Assembly: GCA_945952575.1 (NCBI GenBank)
Contig: CAMFIY010000059.1
Coordinates: forward strand, 1 to 11,151
DNA length: 11,151 bases
Source of the DNA: an uncultured Leucobacter sp.
GTDB taxonomy: Bacteria > Actinomycetota > Actinomycetes > Actinomycetales > Microbacteriaceae
Reading direction: 5' to 3'
The translations under genes and the position numbers were made by a program. The notes beneath the pieces were generated by a model. The model saw nothing but the letters and a program-made list of their open reading frames with translations, did no database searches and was not told the DNA's origin. Below, piece by piece: positions 5,148 to 11,097 of the stretch (the first letter of the stretch is position 1; each line of letters opens with the position of its first letter).

Positions 5148-5801
5148 ATGGGTCGTGAGGCACAGGTCTGCGCCGAGTGGCAGGGCGCCACCGGCCGGGC
5201 CAGGGCACTGCTCGAATCGCAGGAGCTGATCCTGCGCGGCGAGATCCGCGCACGGATCCCGCGGGCGGGTATCGTCGACGTCCGGGTGACGGGATCCCGG
5301 CTCACCCTGAGCAGCGCGGGCGAGACCCTCGCGCTGCAGTTCGGCTTCGACGCGCAGACCGACGGAGGCCCGGTGGCCGCGGGTCGCGCCGCCGGGGGAG
5401 CGGGTGCGGTCGAGGCGCAGAAATGGGCGACCGCGCTGGTGACGCCTCCGCCGACGCTGGCGCAGAAGCTCGGGGTGGATCCCGAGCACCTCGCCTACCT
5501 GCTGGGCGACGCCGACGAGGGGCCGCTGCGCGACGCGCTCGCCGGCGCGACGACCGAACGTCTCGCCGAGGCGGCGCTCATCGTCGCGGTGCTCGAGCAG
5601 CCGGGTCAACTCGAGCGCGCCGCCGATCTCGCGGAGTCGGCGCCGGGTCTGCCGCTGTGGTGCCTCTACGCCAAAGGCGGAGTCGGCGCGGTCACGGATG
5701 CCTCGGTGCGGGAGGCGCTCCGGGCGCGCGGCTTCGTCGATACGAAGGCGAGCGCCGTCTCGGCGCGGCTCACGGCGACCCGCTACTCGCGCAGGGTCTG
5801 A
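5148..5801 (+). CDS. Unknown cytosolic protein with DUF3052-like C-terminal half
   Basis: A 217-residue protein with no signal peptide or membrane segment. The N-terminal part (about 10-70) contains RALLESQELILRGEIRARIP and a following DVRVTGSRLTLSSAGE strand pair, then a Gly/Ala-rich linker (72-90). AQKWATALVTPPPTLAQKLG (90-109) comes next. The C-terminal part has LPLWCLYAKGG (168-178), then DASVREALRARGFVDTK (184-200) and SARLTATRYSRR (205-216). This resembles the W-x-L-x3-K-x-G...G-x-x-D-x-K...R pattern of DUF3052 proteins, and related two-part proteins exist in other bacteria as hypotheticals. It has no visible catalytic motif and I cannot assign a function. GGAGGG at 5135-5140 sets the ATG; a longer reading would run through a GC hairpin region without a ribosome binding site. 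It stands between hemD and another unknown gene on the same strand. Confidence 0.72.
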   Translation: MGREAQVCAEWQGATGRARALLESQELILRGEIRARIPRAGIVDVRVTGSRLTLSSAGETLALQFGFDAQTDGGPVAAGRAAGGAGAVEAQKWATALVTPPPTLAQKLGVDPEHLAYLLGDADEGPLRDALAGATTERLAEAALIVAVLEQPGQLERAADLAESAPGLPLWCLYAKGGVGAVTDASVREALRARGFVDTKASAVSARLTATRYSRRV

Positions 5802-5886
5802 CCTCGGATCGGGCGGAGCGCACCGACCCGGCAGACCCGCACCCGACCCTCCGGCGATAACGATTCGATGCCGCGCGGCGTCATAT

Positions 5887-5900
5887 GCCCGACTTCGGGC
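5887..5900 (+). terminator. Small hairpin before the PH-like gene
   Basis: GCCCG-ACTT-CGGGC gives a five-base stem with a four-base loop, 85 bases after the stop of the DUF3052-like gene and just ahead of the next start. It may end the upstream transcript; it is too small to be certain. Confidence 0.25.
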
Positions 5901-5915
5901 TCCGCGGGGGCAGAC

Positions 5916-5921
5916 TAGAGT
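5916..5921 (+). promoter_or_regulatory. Putative -10 box close to the start of the PH-like gene
   Basis: TAGAGT fits TAnnnT but ends only two bases before ATG 5924. A start site 6-7 bases downstream of this box would fall inside the first codons, nearer GTG 5933. Either the promoter guess or the chosen start is slightly off. Confidence 0.25.
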
Positions 5922-5923
5922 GC

Positions 5924-6358
5924 ATGGCGCGCGTGGAGGTCTACCCGGAACGAGTGGTCGTCCGCATGACCGCTTCCGAGAAGACGCTCTCGTTCCGTCG
6001 TCGTGATCTCGTGCTCGAGCGCGAGGCGATCACCTCGGCCGTGATCACCGACGACCCGTGGGTCTGGCTGCGCGGCGTCCGATCGCCGGGTACGCATCTG
6101 CCCGGCAAGCTCGCCCTCGGCACCTGGCGAGCCCTCGGCGGGCGCGACTTCGCCGTCGTCCGCAGCGGCCGTCCGGCCGTCGTGCTCGACTTCGATCTGC
6201 CTCACGACAGCTCCGAGGATCGCGGCTGGGTCGGTGAATTCGACCGCTTCGCACGCGTCATCATCTCTACGACGCATGCGGCCGAACTGATCCAGGCGCT
6301 GCGCATCGACCTCGACGGCGGATCGGGCACCGGGCGCGTCTTCAGCGCCGAGGACTGA
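5924..6358 (+). CDS. Small unknown protein, possibly PH-domain-like
   Basis: A 144-residue protein, probably soluble and mostly beta-stranded. Residues 2-14 (ARVEVYPERVVVR) are a first strand pair, then a segment around 22-42 leads into the key motif DDPWVWLRGVRSPGTHLPG (43-61). After that come LALGTWRALGGRDFAVVRSG (63-82) and PAVVLDFD (84-91), followed by a hydrophilic stretch and FDRFARVIIST (106-116). The RGxRxPGTxxPGxxALGTxR...DFAxV arrangement belongs to a family of small actinobacterial proteins I know only as uncharacterised; the strand pattern suggests a bacterial PH-like fold, which is inference. ATG 5924 is chosen because MARV starts the conserved part; ATG 5885 would add 13 unconserved residues through a hairpin, and GTG 5933 would remove three. 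No clear ribosome binding site is present. It is convergent with the nitroreductase. Confidence 0.62.
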   Translation: MARVEVYPERVVVRMTASEKTLSFRRRDLVLEREAITSAVITDDPWVWLRGVRSPGTHLPGKLALGTWRALGGRDFAVVRSGRPAVVLDFDLPHDSSEDRGWVGEFDRFARVIISTTHAAELIQALRIDLDGGSGTGRVFSAED

Positions 6359-6369
6359 TCCGGCGTCGA

Positions 6370-6399
6370 GGCGACCGGGCCCGGTCGGACCCGATCGCC
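6370..6399. terminator. Palindromic terminator between convergent genes
   Basis: CGACCGGG / CCCGGTCG is a perfect 16-base palindrome (6372-6387). An overlapping larger stem pairs GGCGA-c-CGGG (6370-6379) with CCCG-a-TCGCC (6390-6399) around a 10-base loop. It sits between the PH-like gene (stop 6358) and the nitroreductase stop (6408), the expected place for a bidirectional terminator. Confidence 0.6.
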
Positions 6400-6407
6400 C
6401 TACGAGT

Positions 6408-6983
6408 TCAGTCGTTGACGAGCACGATCTCGTCGAGCGCGCGGCGATTGCGCGGCGCGATCTCGCGCTCGCGCAGCGCGTCGGGCAGCTGATCCGCGTC
6501 GCCGAGCAGACCGATCGCTGCGACGGAGATCGGCTCCTGGCCGGCTTCGAGGCTGAATGCCTCGCGGATCGCCTGGCGGTCGAAGCCGCCCATCTGATGC
6601 ACGTACAGCCCCTCGGAGTGCGCCTGCAGCGAATAGCTGGCGACGGCCTGGCCGAGATCGTAGCTCGCCCACGGCTGCTCCTGGCCCTCGGCGTTCAACG
6701 TCTCCGCCACATTGACGACGAGCGCCGCCGCGGTGCCGGCCCACGCCTGGTTGAAACCCATGAGCGCCGCTTCGACCTTGGCGAAGCTCGCGCTGCCGCG
6801 ACGCGCGATGATGAAGCGCCAGGGCTGGGAGTTGTTGGCGCTCGCCGACCAGCGGGCCGCCTCGAAGACGCCGCGCAGCGCGCCCTCGGGCAGCGAGTGA
6901 TCCGCATCGAAGGCGCGGGGGCTCCAGCGGGTCGCGATCGAATCGAGTACGGGGGCGCTGGTGACGGCGGTGCGGGGGTTCAT
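6408..6983 (-). CDS. Nitroreductase-family FMN flavoprotein
   Basis: A 191-residue cytosolic protein of the nitroreductase family, which uses FMN and NAD(P)H to reduce nitro compounds, quinones or similar substrates. The N-terminal FMN-phosphate element is TRWSPRAFD (18-26). The motif ARWSASANNSQPWRFI (43-58) is the hallmark S-x-x-N-x-Q-P-W/F region. Later come YDLGQAVASYSLQAHSEGL (108-126), a helix that builds the dimer and FMN site, then MGGFD (131-135) and the C-terminal GLLG (158-161). The length is normal for a small single-domain member and the physiological substrate cannot be read from the sequence. GAGGA lies four to five bases before the ATG on the minus strand. A 156-base gap with strong hairpins separates it from the AEC gene, so it is probably transcribed on its own. 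Confidence 0.9.
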   Translation of the reverse strand: MNPRTAVTSAPVLDSIATRWSPRAFDADHSLPEGALRGVFEAARWSASANNSQPWRFIIARRGSASFAKVEAALMGFNQAWAGTAAALVVNVAETLNAEGQEQPWASYDLGQAVASYSLQAHSEGLYVHQMGGFDRQAIREAFSLEAGQEPISVAAIGLLGDADQLPDALREREIAPRNRRALDEIVLVND

Positions 6984-7024
6984 CGGTCCTCTTCTGTTCT
7001 TCGTGTTCTCGCGCAGCCGTGGGG

Positions 7025-7077
7025 CTGCACAGCAACGGCGCGGCGCCCGAAGGGGGGCTACCGCGCCGTGTCTGCAG
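7025..7077. other. Large inverted repeat upstream of the nitroreductase gene
   Basis: ACGGCGCGG (7035-7043) pairs perfectly with CCGCGCCGT (7061-7069), a nine-base stem. It is extended outward by CTGCA / TGCAG (7025-7029 / 7073-7077) across a short internal loop, and inward by GCCC / GGGC. It lies about 40 bases upstream of the nitroreductase start and about 65 bases beyond the AEC stop. It could be a terminator of the AEC transcript or an operator for the nitroreductase; I cannot tell which. Confidence 0.5.
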
Positions 7078-7108
7078 AAGTGAAACGGCGGGGCTCGCGA
7101 TTTTGTTC

Positions 7109-7123
7109 CCGTCGCCGCGACGG
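7109..7123 (-). terminator. Hairpin just after the AEC gene
   Basis: CCGTCG-CCG-CGACGG is a six-base stem with a three-base loop, 16 bases beyond the AEC stop codon on the minus strand. It has no T tract on that strand. Position suggests a terminator. Confidence 0.4.
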
Positions 7124-7139
7124 CGGATCCCGGCGGCGC

Positions 7140-8063
7140 TCAGGATCCGCCGAGCAGCCAGGCGATGAGGGCGATCACGGGAAGCGAGGCGAAGGTGGTG
7201 AGGAACACGGTGTCGCGCACCTGCGTCTCGGCCCGGCGGTAGGTCGCGGCGTAGTTGTAGACGTTCTGCGCGGTGGGGAGCGCCGCGATGGTGGTGGCGA
7301 CGAACGTCTCGTGCGCCGGCATCCGGAGCAGCAGGCACAGCGCCCAGGCCAGGGCCGGCATGAGCAGCACCTTGAAGCCGCTGGCGACGAAGACGGCGGC
7401 GCGCCCGGTCCCGGGCTGCAGCGCGCGCTGACCGCGCAGCGAGATCCCGAAGCTGAGCAGCACCATGGGCACGGCCGCCGTGCCGAGCATGTCGATCGGG
7501 CCGAGGACGATGCTCGGGATCCTGACGCCCAGAAGCGCGCACGCGAAGCCGAGCACCGAGGCGATGATGATCGGGTTGGCGGCCGCCCTGCCGAGCGCCC
7601 TGCCCGCCGCCCTCCGGTTGCCGCGGGTGGTCTCGAGGATCGTCAGCACGATCGGCGCATAGACGACGACCTGCATGAGGATCAGCGGCGCGACATAGGC
7701 CGCGTCTCCCAGGATGTAGACGGCCACCGGCAGCCCGAGGTTGTTCGAGTTGACGTAGCCGGAGCTCGTGGCCCCGAGGGTGGTCGCGGCGAGATCCCGC
7801 CTGAACCAGAGCCGGGAGGCGAGCACGTAGAGTGCCGCGACCAGCACGGCGGCGATCGTGGTGACGAGGATGACCGGTGAGCGGAGCACCTGCGGATCGC
7901 TGCGCTGCAGCACTACGAAGAGCAGCGCGGGCGTGGCGACGTAGAACGCAAGATTGTTGAGAACCCGTCGCTGCTCGCCCTTCACGACGCCGAACAGGCC
8001 GGCGAGGTAGCCGGCGCCGATCACGCCGAGAATCACGGCGAATCCGTGCAGCACCCCCAGCAT
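7140..8063 (-). CDS. AEC-family (auxin efflux carrier-like) permease
   Basis: A 307-residue integral membrane protein of the AEC family, secondary transporters that in bacteria move malate, other organic anions or small metabolites. About ten hydrophobic segments are visible in two halves around a basic cytosolic loop near residues 146-160. Family landmarks are RVLNNLAFYVATPALLF (33-49), with the conserved N and P in the first half, GYVNSNNLGLPVAVYILGD (102-120), which carries the N-x-x-x-L-G-x-P motif, and ALPTAQNVYNYAATY (261-275) in the last third. The substrate is unknown. It starts 10 bases after the stop of the LysR gene, with AGAGGG as ribosome binding site, so the two are probably cotranscribed. 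This places it under the control of a LysG/ArgP-like regulator and suggests export of an amino acid or related compound, which is inference. Confidence 0.88.
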   Translation of the reverse strand: MLGVLHGFAVILGVIGAGYLAGLFGVVKGEQRRVLNNLAFYVATPALLFVVLQRSDPQVLRSPVILVTTIAAVLVAALYVLASRLWFRRDLAATTLGATSSGYVNSNNLGLPVAVYILGDAAYVAPLILMQVVVYAPIVLTILETTRGNRRAAGRALGRAAANPIIIASVLGFACALLGVRIPSIVLGPIDMLGTAAVPMVLLSFGISLRGQRALQPGTGRAAVFVASGFKVLLMPALAWALCLLLRMPAHETFVATTIAALPTAQNVYNYAATYRRAETQVRDTVFLTTFASLPVIALIAWLLGGS

Positions 8064-8073
8064 TCCGTCCCTC

Positions 8074-9024
8074 TCAGCCGTTCCGAACCGCGGGATCGGC
8101 GCCCAGCGCGGCGGCGGCCTCCTCGAGGATCACCGCGGAGAGCCGGTCGAGCACGGGCGAGCTCAGGTTCCAGCGCTGCCAGTAGAGCGGCATCTCGATG
8201 GCGGCCGGGCTCGCCGGTTCGGCACGGTCGCGCGCTCCGGCGCTCCGGGTTCCGCCGAGCGGCAGGAGTCGCCCCTCGGCGAGGGCATCGCGGGCCTGCA
8301 GCTCGGGCACCATCCCCCAGCCGAGGCCGAGCTCGATCGCCAGCATGAACTCGGCCGACGAGGGCACGAAGTGCCGGGGCGGATCGATCCGCGCACGCGT
8401 GATCCGCCGGATGAAGCGCTGCTGGAACGCGTCGTGCCGATCGAACTCCACCATCGGGGCGCGCTGGAGCGTCTCGGCGCTCACGCCGTCGGCGAAGTTC
8501 GCGGCGACGAAACCGGGCGCTGCGACCGCATAGTAGCGATCCACGCCCAGGCGTGTGCTCGTGCAGCCCGGCACGGGCTCCCGCGTCGCGGTGACGGCGG
8601 CCATCACCTCGCCGCGTCTCAGCTGCTCGGTGCTCATCGTCTCGTCGGCGCGGATCACCTCGAAGCGCGCGTCGGTCTCGCGGGCCGCGCGGACGAGCGC
8701 CGGAACGAACCACGTGGCGAGCGAGTCGGCGTTGACGACGATCGGGATCACCGTGCCGCCCAGCGGCCCGCCGCCGAGCTCGCGCTCCGCGTCGTCGACG
8801 AGACGATCCATCTGCCTGGCCACGCGCAGGATCGTCGTGCCGGCGGCCGTCACCTCGACCGGTCGGCTGCGCTGCACGAGCACGGATCCGACGCGCTGCT
8901 CCATCGCCTTGACCCGCTGGCTGACCGCTGACGGCGTGATGTGCAGCCGTCGGGCGGCGCCTTCGAAGCTGCCCTCGTCGACGATCGCCGCGAAGGTCGC
9001 TAGGTGCTCGAGGGGGAGGTCCAT
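8074..9024 (-). CDS. lysG: LysR-type regulator of the LysG/ArgP kind
   Basis: A 316-residue LysR-type transcription factor. The winged helix-turn-helix is at residues 4-60: LEHLATFAAIVDEGSFEGAA, then RRLHITPSAVSQRVKAMEQR with the recognition helix at about 31-46, and RPVEVTAAG in the wing. A linker helix (66-85) and a periplasmic-binding-protein-like effector domain follow. It is divergent from a LysE exporter gene, the arrangement of LysG-LysE and ArgP-ArgO, in which intracellular lysine or arginine activates the exporter gene. ArgP-like features include the VPGCTSTRLG and WGMVPELQARDAL elements. ATG 9024 is chosen over TTG 9045 because it has GGAG eight bases upstream and begins at the usual LysR N-terminus (MDLPLEHLATF). 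The symbol is given by analogy and the true effector is unproven. Confidence 0.88.
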   Translation of the reverse strand: MDLPLEHLATFAAIVDEGSFEGAARRLHITPSAVSQRVKAMEQRVGSVLVQRSRPVEVTAAGTTILRVARQMDRLVDDAERELGGGPLGGTVIPIVVNADSLATWFVPALVRAARETDARFEVIRADETMSTEQLRRGEVMAAVTATREPVPGCTSTRLGVDRYYAVAAPGFVAANFADGVSAETLQRAPMVEFDRHDAFQQRFIRRITRARIDPPRHFVPSSAEFMLAIELGLGWGMVPELQARDALAEGRLLPLGGTRSAGARDRAEPASPAAIEMPLYWQRWNLSSPVLDRLSAVILEEAAAALGADPAVRNG

Positions 9025-9040
9025 GTATCCGCTCCGGACA

Positions 9041-9077
9041 TTCAAGTGAAGTATTGCTTATGTTAATTCAGAAACAT
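9041..9077. promoter_or_regulatory. Putative LysR-type operator in the divergent region
   Basis: An unusually AT-rich patch holds ATGTT-N8-AACAT (9060-9064 / 9073-9077), an inverted repeat of LysR-site form. A second one, TTCA-AG-TGAA, lies at 9041-9050. On the minus strand, TAACAT (9065-9060) overlaps the first repeat and could be the -10 box of the LysR gene, giving autoregulation. From the predicted lysE start at 9129 the repeat lies at about -69 to -52, the usual activator site for this regulator class. Pattern seen; binding inferred. Confidence 0.5.
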
Positions 9078-9115
9078 GAGGGATGCTGAAGTGGCGAGCG
9101 AGCCGGATCCACCCG

Positions 9116-9121
9116 TAGCGT
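9116..9121 (+). promoter_or_regulatory. -10 box of a probable leaderless lysE transcript
   Basis: TAGCGT fits TAnnnT and is followed by seven bases and the ATG. There is no ribosome binding site before the ATG. The spacing predicts a transcript starting at or within a base of the start codon. The -35 region is poor, as expected for an activator-dependent promoter. Confidence 0.55.
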
Positions 9122-9128
9122 CGTACTC

Positions 9129-9746
9129 ATGCTCACCACCGCCCTCCTCGGCTTCGGCAGCGGCCTCTCGCTCATCGTCGCGATCGGCGCCCAGAACGCC
9201 TTCGTGCTGCAGCAGGGTATCCGCCGCCAGTACGTGCTGCCGGTCGTCCTGATCTGCGGGCTGACCGACGCCCTGCTCGAGTTCCTGGGCATCGCCGGCA
9301 TCGGTTTCGTGGTGGAGCGCGCCCCCGTCGTGCTCGAGATCATCCGATGGGGCGGCGTCGTGTTCCTGCTCTGGTACGCGTGGAGCGCGATCCGGCGCGC
9401 GATGCGGCCCGAATCGCTCGTCGCGGGCGAGGGAGACGCCGGATCCCTGCGTCGCACTGTTCTCGCCTGCCTCGCGATCACCTATCTCAACCCTCATGTC
9501 TACCTCGACACGATGGTGCTGATGGGCTCGATCGGCAACGCGCAGGGCGATGCGGGGCGCTGGTGGTTCTGGATCGGGGGCGCGGTCGCGAGCGTGCTCT
9601 GGTTCGCCGCGCTCGGCTACGGCGCGCGCCTCCTCACCCGCTTCTTCGCGAAGCCGCGGGCCTGGCAGGTTCTCGACTGGCTGGTCGCCACGACGATGCT
9701 GGTGATCGCCGGGCGGCTCGTGCTCGACGCGATCGCCGCCGCGTAG
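9129..9746 (+). CDS. lysE: LysE/ArgO-family amino-acid exporter
   Basis: A 205-residue membrane protein of the LysE family, which exports basic amino acids such as L-lysine and L-arginine, driven by the membrane potential. About five to six hydrophobic segments are visible. Diagnostic sequences are GAQNAFVLQQGI (20-31) after the first helix, the ICGLTDALLEFLG stretch (42-54) with the conserved Asp, and ITYLNPHVYLDTMVLMGSIG (117-136). All three are the strongest signatures of the LysE/ArgO branch, as opposed to the RhtB branch. It lies head-to-head with a LysG-like regulator, as in corynebacterial lysE-lysG and enterobacterial argO-argP. It has no ribosome binding site and a TAGCGT box seven bases upstream, so its mRNA is probably leaderless. 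The length is normal and no motif is broken. Confidence 0.93.
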   Translation: MLTTALLGFGSGLSLIVAIGAQNAFVLQQGIRRQYVLPVVLICGLTDALLEFLGIAGIGFVVERAPVVLEIIRWGGVVFLLWYAWSAIRRAMRPESLVAGEGDAGSLRRTVLACLAITYLNPHVYLDTMVLMGSIGNAQGDAGRWWFWIGGAVASVLWFAALGYGARLLTRFFAKPRAWQVLDWLVATTMLVIAGRLVLDAIAAA

Positions 9747-9754
9747 CGAGGCGC

Positions 9755-9786
9755 CCGAAAGCCGGGTGTCACCCGCGCTCGGGACC
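9755..9786 (+). terminator. Cluster of overlapping GC hairpins after lysE
   Basis: The gap after the lysE stop holds CGGG-TGTCA-CCCG and overlapping alternatives (CCCG-AAAGC-CGGG and CCCG-CGCT-CGGG). None has a T tract. Together they could slow or stop transcription ahead of the MFS promoter; confidence in any single stem is low. Confidence 0.3.
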
Positions 9787-9801
9787 GGAATCGTCGGCGA
9801 G

Positions 9802-9807
9802 TAGGAT
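9802..9807 (+). promoter_or_regulatory. -10 box of a probable leaderless MFS transcript
   Basis: TAGGAT lies six bases before GTG 9814, and no ribosome binding site is visible. The geometry is that of a leaderless start, with the G of GTG at or next to +1. No recognisable -35 is seen. Confidence 0.55.
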
Positions 9808-9813
9808 CGGACG

Positions 9814-11073
9814 GTGACCAGTGCGCAGTCGGTCCTGAGGCAGTTCGGGCCGATGGTGTACGGCCCCACCGCGCTCTACTCGCTCGCCGAGGGCGCGCTG
9901 ATGCCGCTGATCCCGGTGATGGCGACCCGGCTCGGGGCGGACGTGGCGACCGCCGCGCTGATCACCTCCGGGCTGGTCGTCGGCCAGCTCTGCGGCAATC
10001 TCCCGGCCGGCTGGGCCGTCGCCCGTTTCGGCGAGCGCAGCACGATGATCGGCGCTGCGCTGATCGCGGTGGGAGGCGTGCTCGGGCTCATGCTCGCCCC
10101 GAACCTGGGTGCCTTCGCGCTCGCGGTGCTCCTGCTCGGCCTCTGCGCGGCCGCATTCGGGATCGCGCGCCACGCGTTCATGACCACCCGGGCCCCGCAC
10201 GCCTTCCGCGCCCGAGCGCTGTCGCTGCTCGGCGGCTCGGACCGGTTCGGCATCTTCGTCGGACCGTTCGTCGCCGCGGCGCTGATCGGCGTCTTCGCGC
10301 ACGAGCGCTCCGTGTCCTGGTTCGCCGCCGCATGCCTGGTGCTGCTCCTGCTGCTGCTCGTCCTCGGTCCGGACCCTGAGCAGCGGACCCCTCGACTGAA
10401 CGATCGCGGGGAGACCGCTCGTCGGCGTCCGGGCCGCGAGCCGGTCCCGCAGCAGCATCCCGGGGTGTTCGCCACCATGTGGAGGCATCGCGCCGTGCTC
10501 GCGCGCGTCGGCGGGGCGGCCGCGGCGCTGTCGGCCGTGCGCTCGGCGAGGCAGACGCTGCTGCCGGTGTGGGGCGTCTCGCTGCAGCTGGACGCGCAGG
10601 GCATCGCCGTGGTGGTCGGCATCTCGGGGGCCATCGACTTCGCGCTCTTCTACGCGAGCGGCCAGATCATGGATCGCTTCGGCAGGCTGTGGGCCGCGAT
10701 CCCTGCGCTCGTCCTGATGAGCGCCGGCTTCCTCGCCCTGTCGCTCACGCACGATCTGCCCGACGCCCTGGTCTGGTTCGCGGGGCTCGGGGCCGTGCTC
10801 GGCTTCGGCAACGGGATCTCCAGCGGGATCCTGATGACCATCGGGGCCGACCTCGCGCCGCCGGCCTCCCCCGCCGCCTTCCTCGGTTCCTGGCGGACCT
10901 TGACCGGGATCGGAGGCGCCGTCGCGCCCCTGCTGATCTCCGGCATCACGGCACTCGTCTCCCTGCCGCTGGCGTGCGCCGCCATGGGGGCGATCGGCGT
11001 CGGCGGCGCGTTCGCCTTCCTGCGGTGGCTGCCGCGCTATCTGCCGGGATCCGGCTCGACGCCCCCGTCCTGA
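9814..11073 (+). CDS. MFS transporter
   Basis: A 419-residue major facilitator superfamily permease with about 12 hydrophobic segments in two halves joined by a basic cytosolic loop (185-220, rich in Arg, Pro and Gln). The loop 2-3 motif A is GNLPAGWAVARFGERSTMIG (61-80), a G-x-L-x-G-x-x-x-x-R-F-G variant. A second copy in the C-terminal half is GQIMDRFGRLWAAIP (283-297). RFGIFVGPFVAAALIG (144-159) resembles motif C-like helix 5 sequences of drug/proton antiporters, suggesting an exporter, but the substrate is unknown. A GTG start is used, matched to a TAGGAT box six bases upstream. It follows lysE by 67 bases on the same strand but seems to have its own promoter, so it need not belong to the LysG regulon. 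Confidence 0.88.
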   Translation: MTSAQSVLRQFGPMVYGPTALYSLAEGALMPLIPVMATRLGADVATAALITSGLVVGQLCGNLPAGWAVARFGERSTMIGAALIAVGGVLGLMLAPNLGAFALAVLLLGLCAAAFGIARHAFMTTRAPHAFRARALSLLGGSDRFGIFVGPFVAAALIGVFAHERSVSWFAAACLVLLLLLLVLGPDPEQRTPRLNDRGETARRRPGREPVPQQHPGVFATMWRHRAVLARVGGAAAALSAVRSARQTLLPVWGVSLQLDAQGIAVVVGISGAIDFALFYASGQIMDRFGRLWAAIPALVLMSAGFLALSLTHDLPDALVWFAGLGAVLGFGNGISSGILMTIGADLAPPASPAAFLGSWRTLTGIGGAVAPLLISGITALVSLPLACAAMGAIGVGGAFAFLRWLPRYLPGSGSTPPS

Positions 11074-11085
11074 CGCGCCTCGGGC

Positions 11086-11091
11086 TACGAT
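11086..11091 (+). promoter_or_regulatory. -10 box of a probable leaderless transcript
   Basis: TACGAT lies six bases before ATG 11098, with no ribosome binding site between. This repeats the geometry of the lysE and MFS genes. Confidence 0.5.
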
Positions 11092-11097
11092 GAGCGC

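Noticed and set aside
4206..5609. 467-codon minus-strand open frame across hemD and the following gene
   Set aside because: It spans two real + strand genes and a hairpin-rich gap, and shows no domain.
5885..5923. ATG 5885 as start of the PH-like gene
   Set aside because: The extension runs through a hairpin and a -10-like box and lacks the family pattern; MARV at 5924 fits better.
6597..7880. 427-codon + strand open frame opposite the nitroreductase and AEC genes
   Set aside because: The translation is charged and low complexity, while the minus strand encodes clear nitroreductase and AEC motifs.
9025..9045. TTG 9045 as start of the LysR gene
   Set aside because: ATG 9024 has a ribosome binding site and begins at the usual LysR N-terminus; the extra seven residues are unsupported.
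9769..10752. Minus-strand open frame opposite the MFS gene
   Set aside because: Arg/Glu/Gln-rich shadow of a membrane protein gene with no motif.
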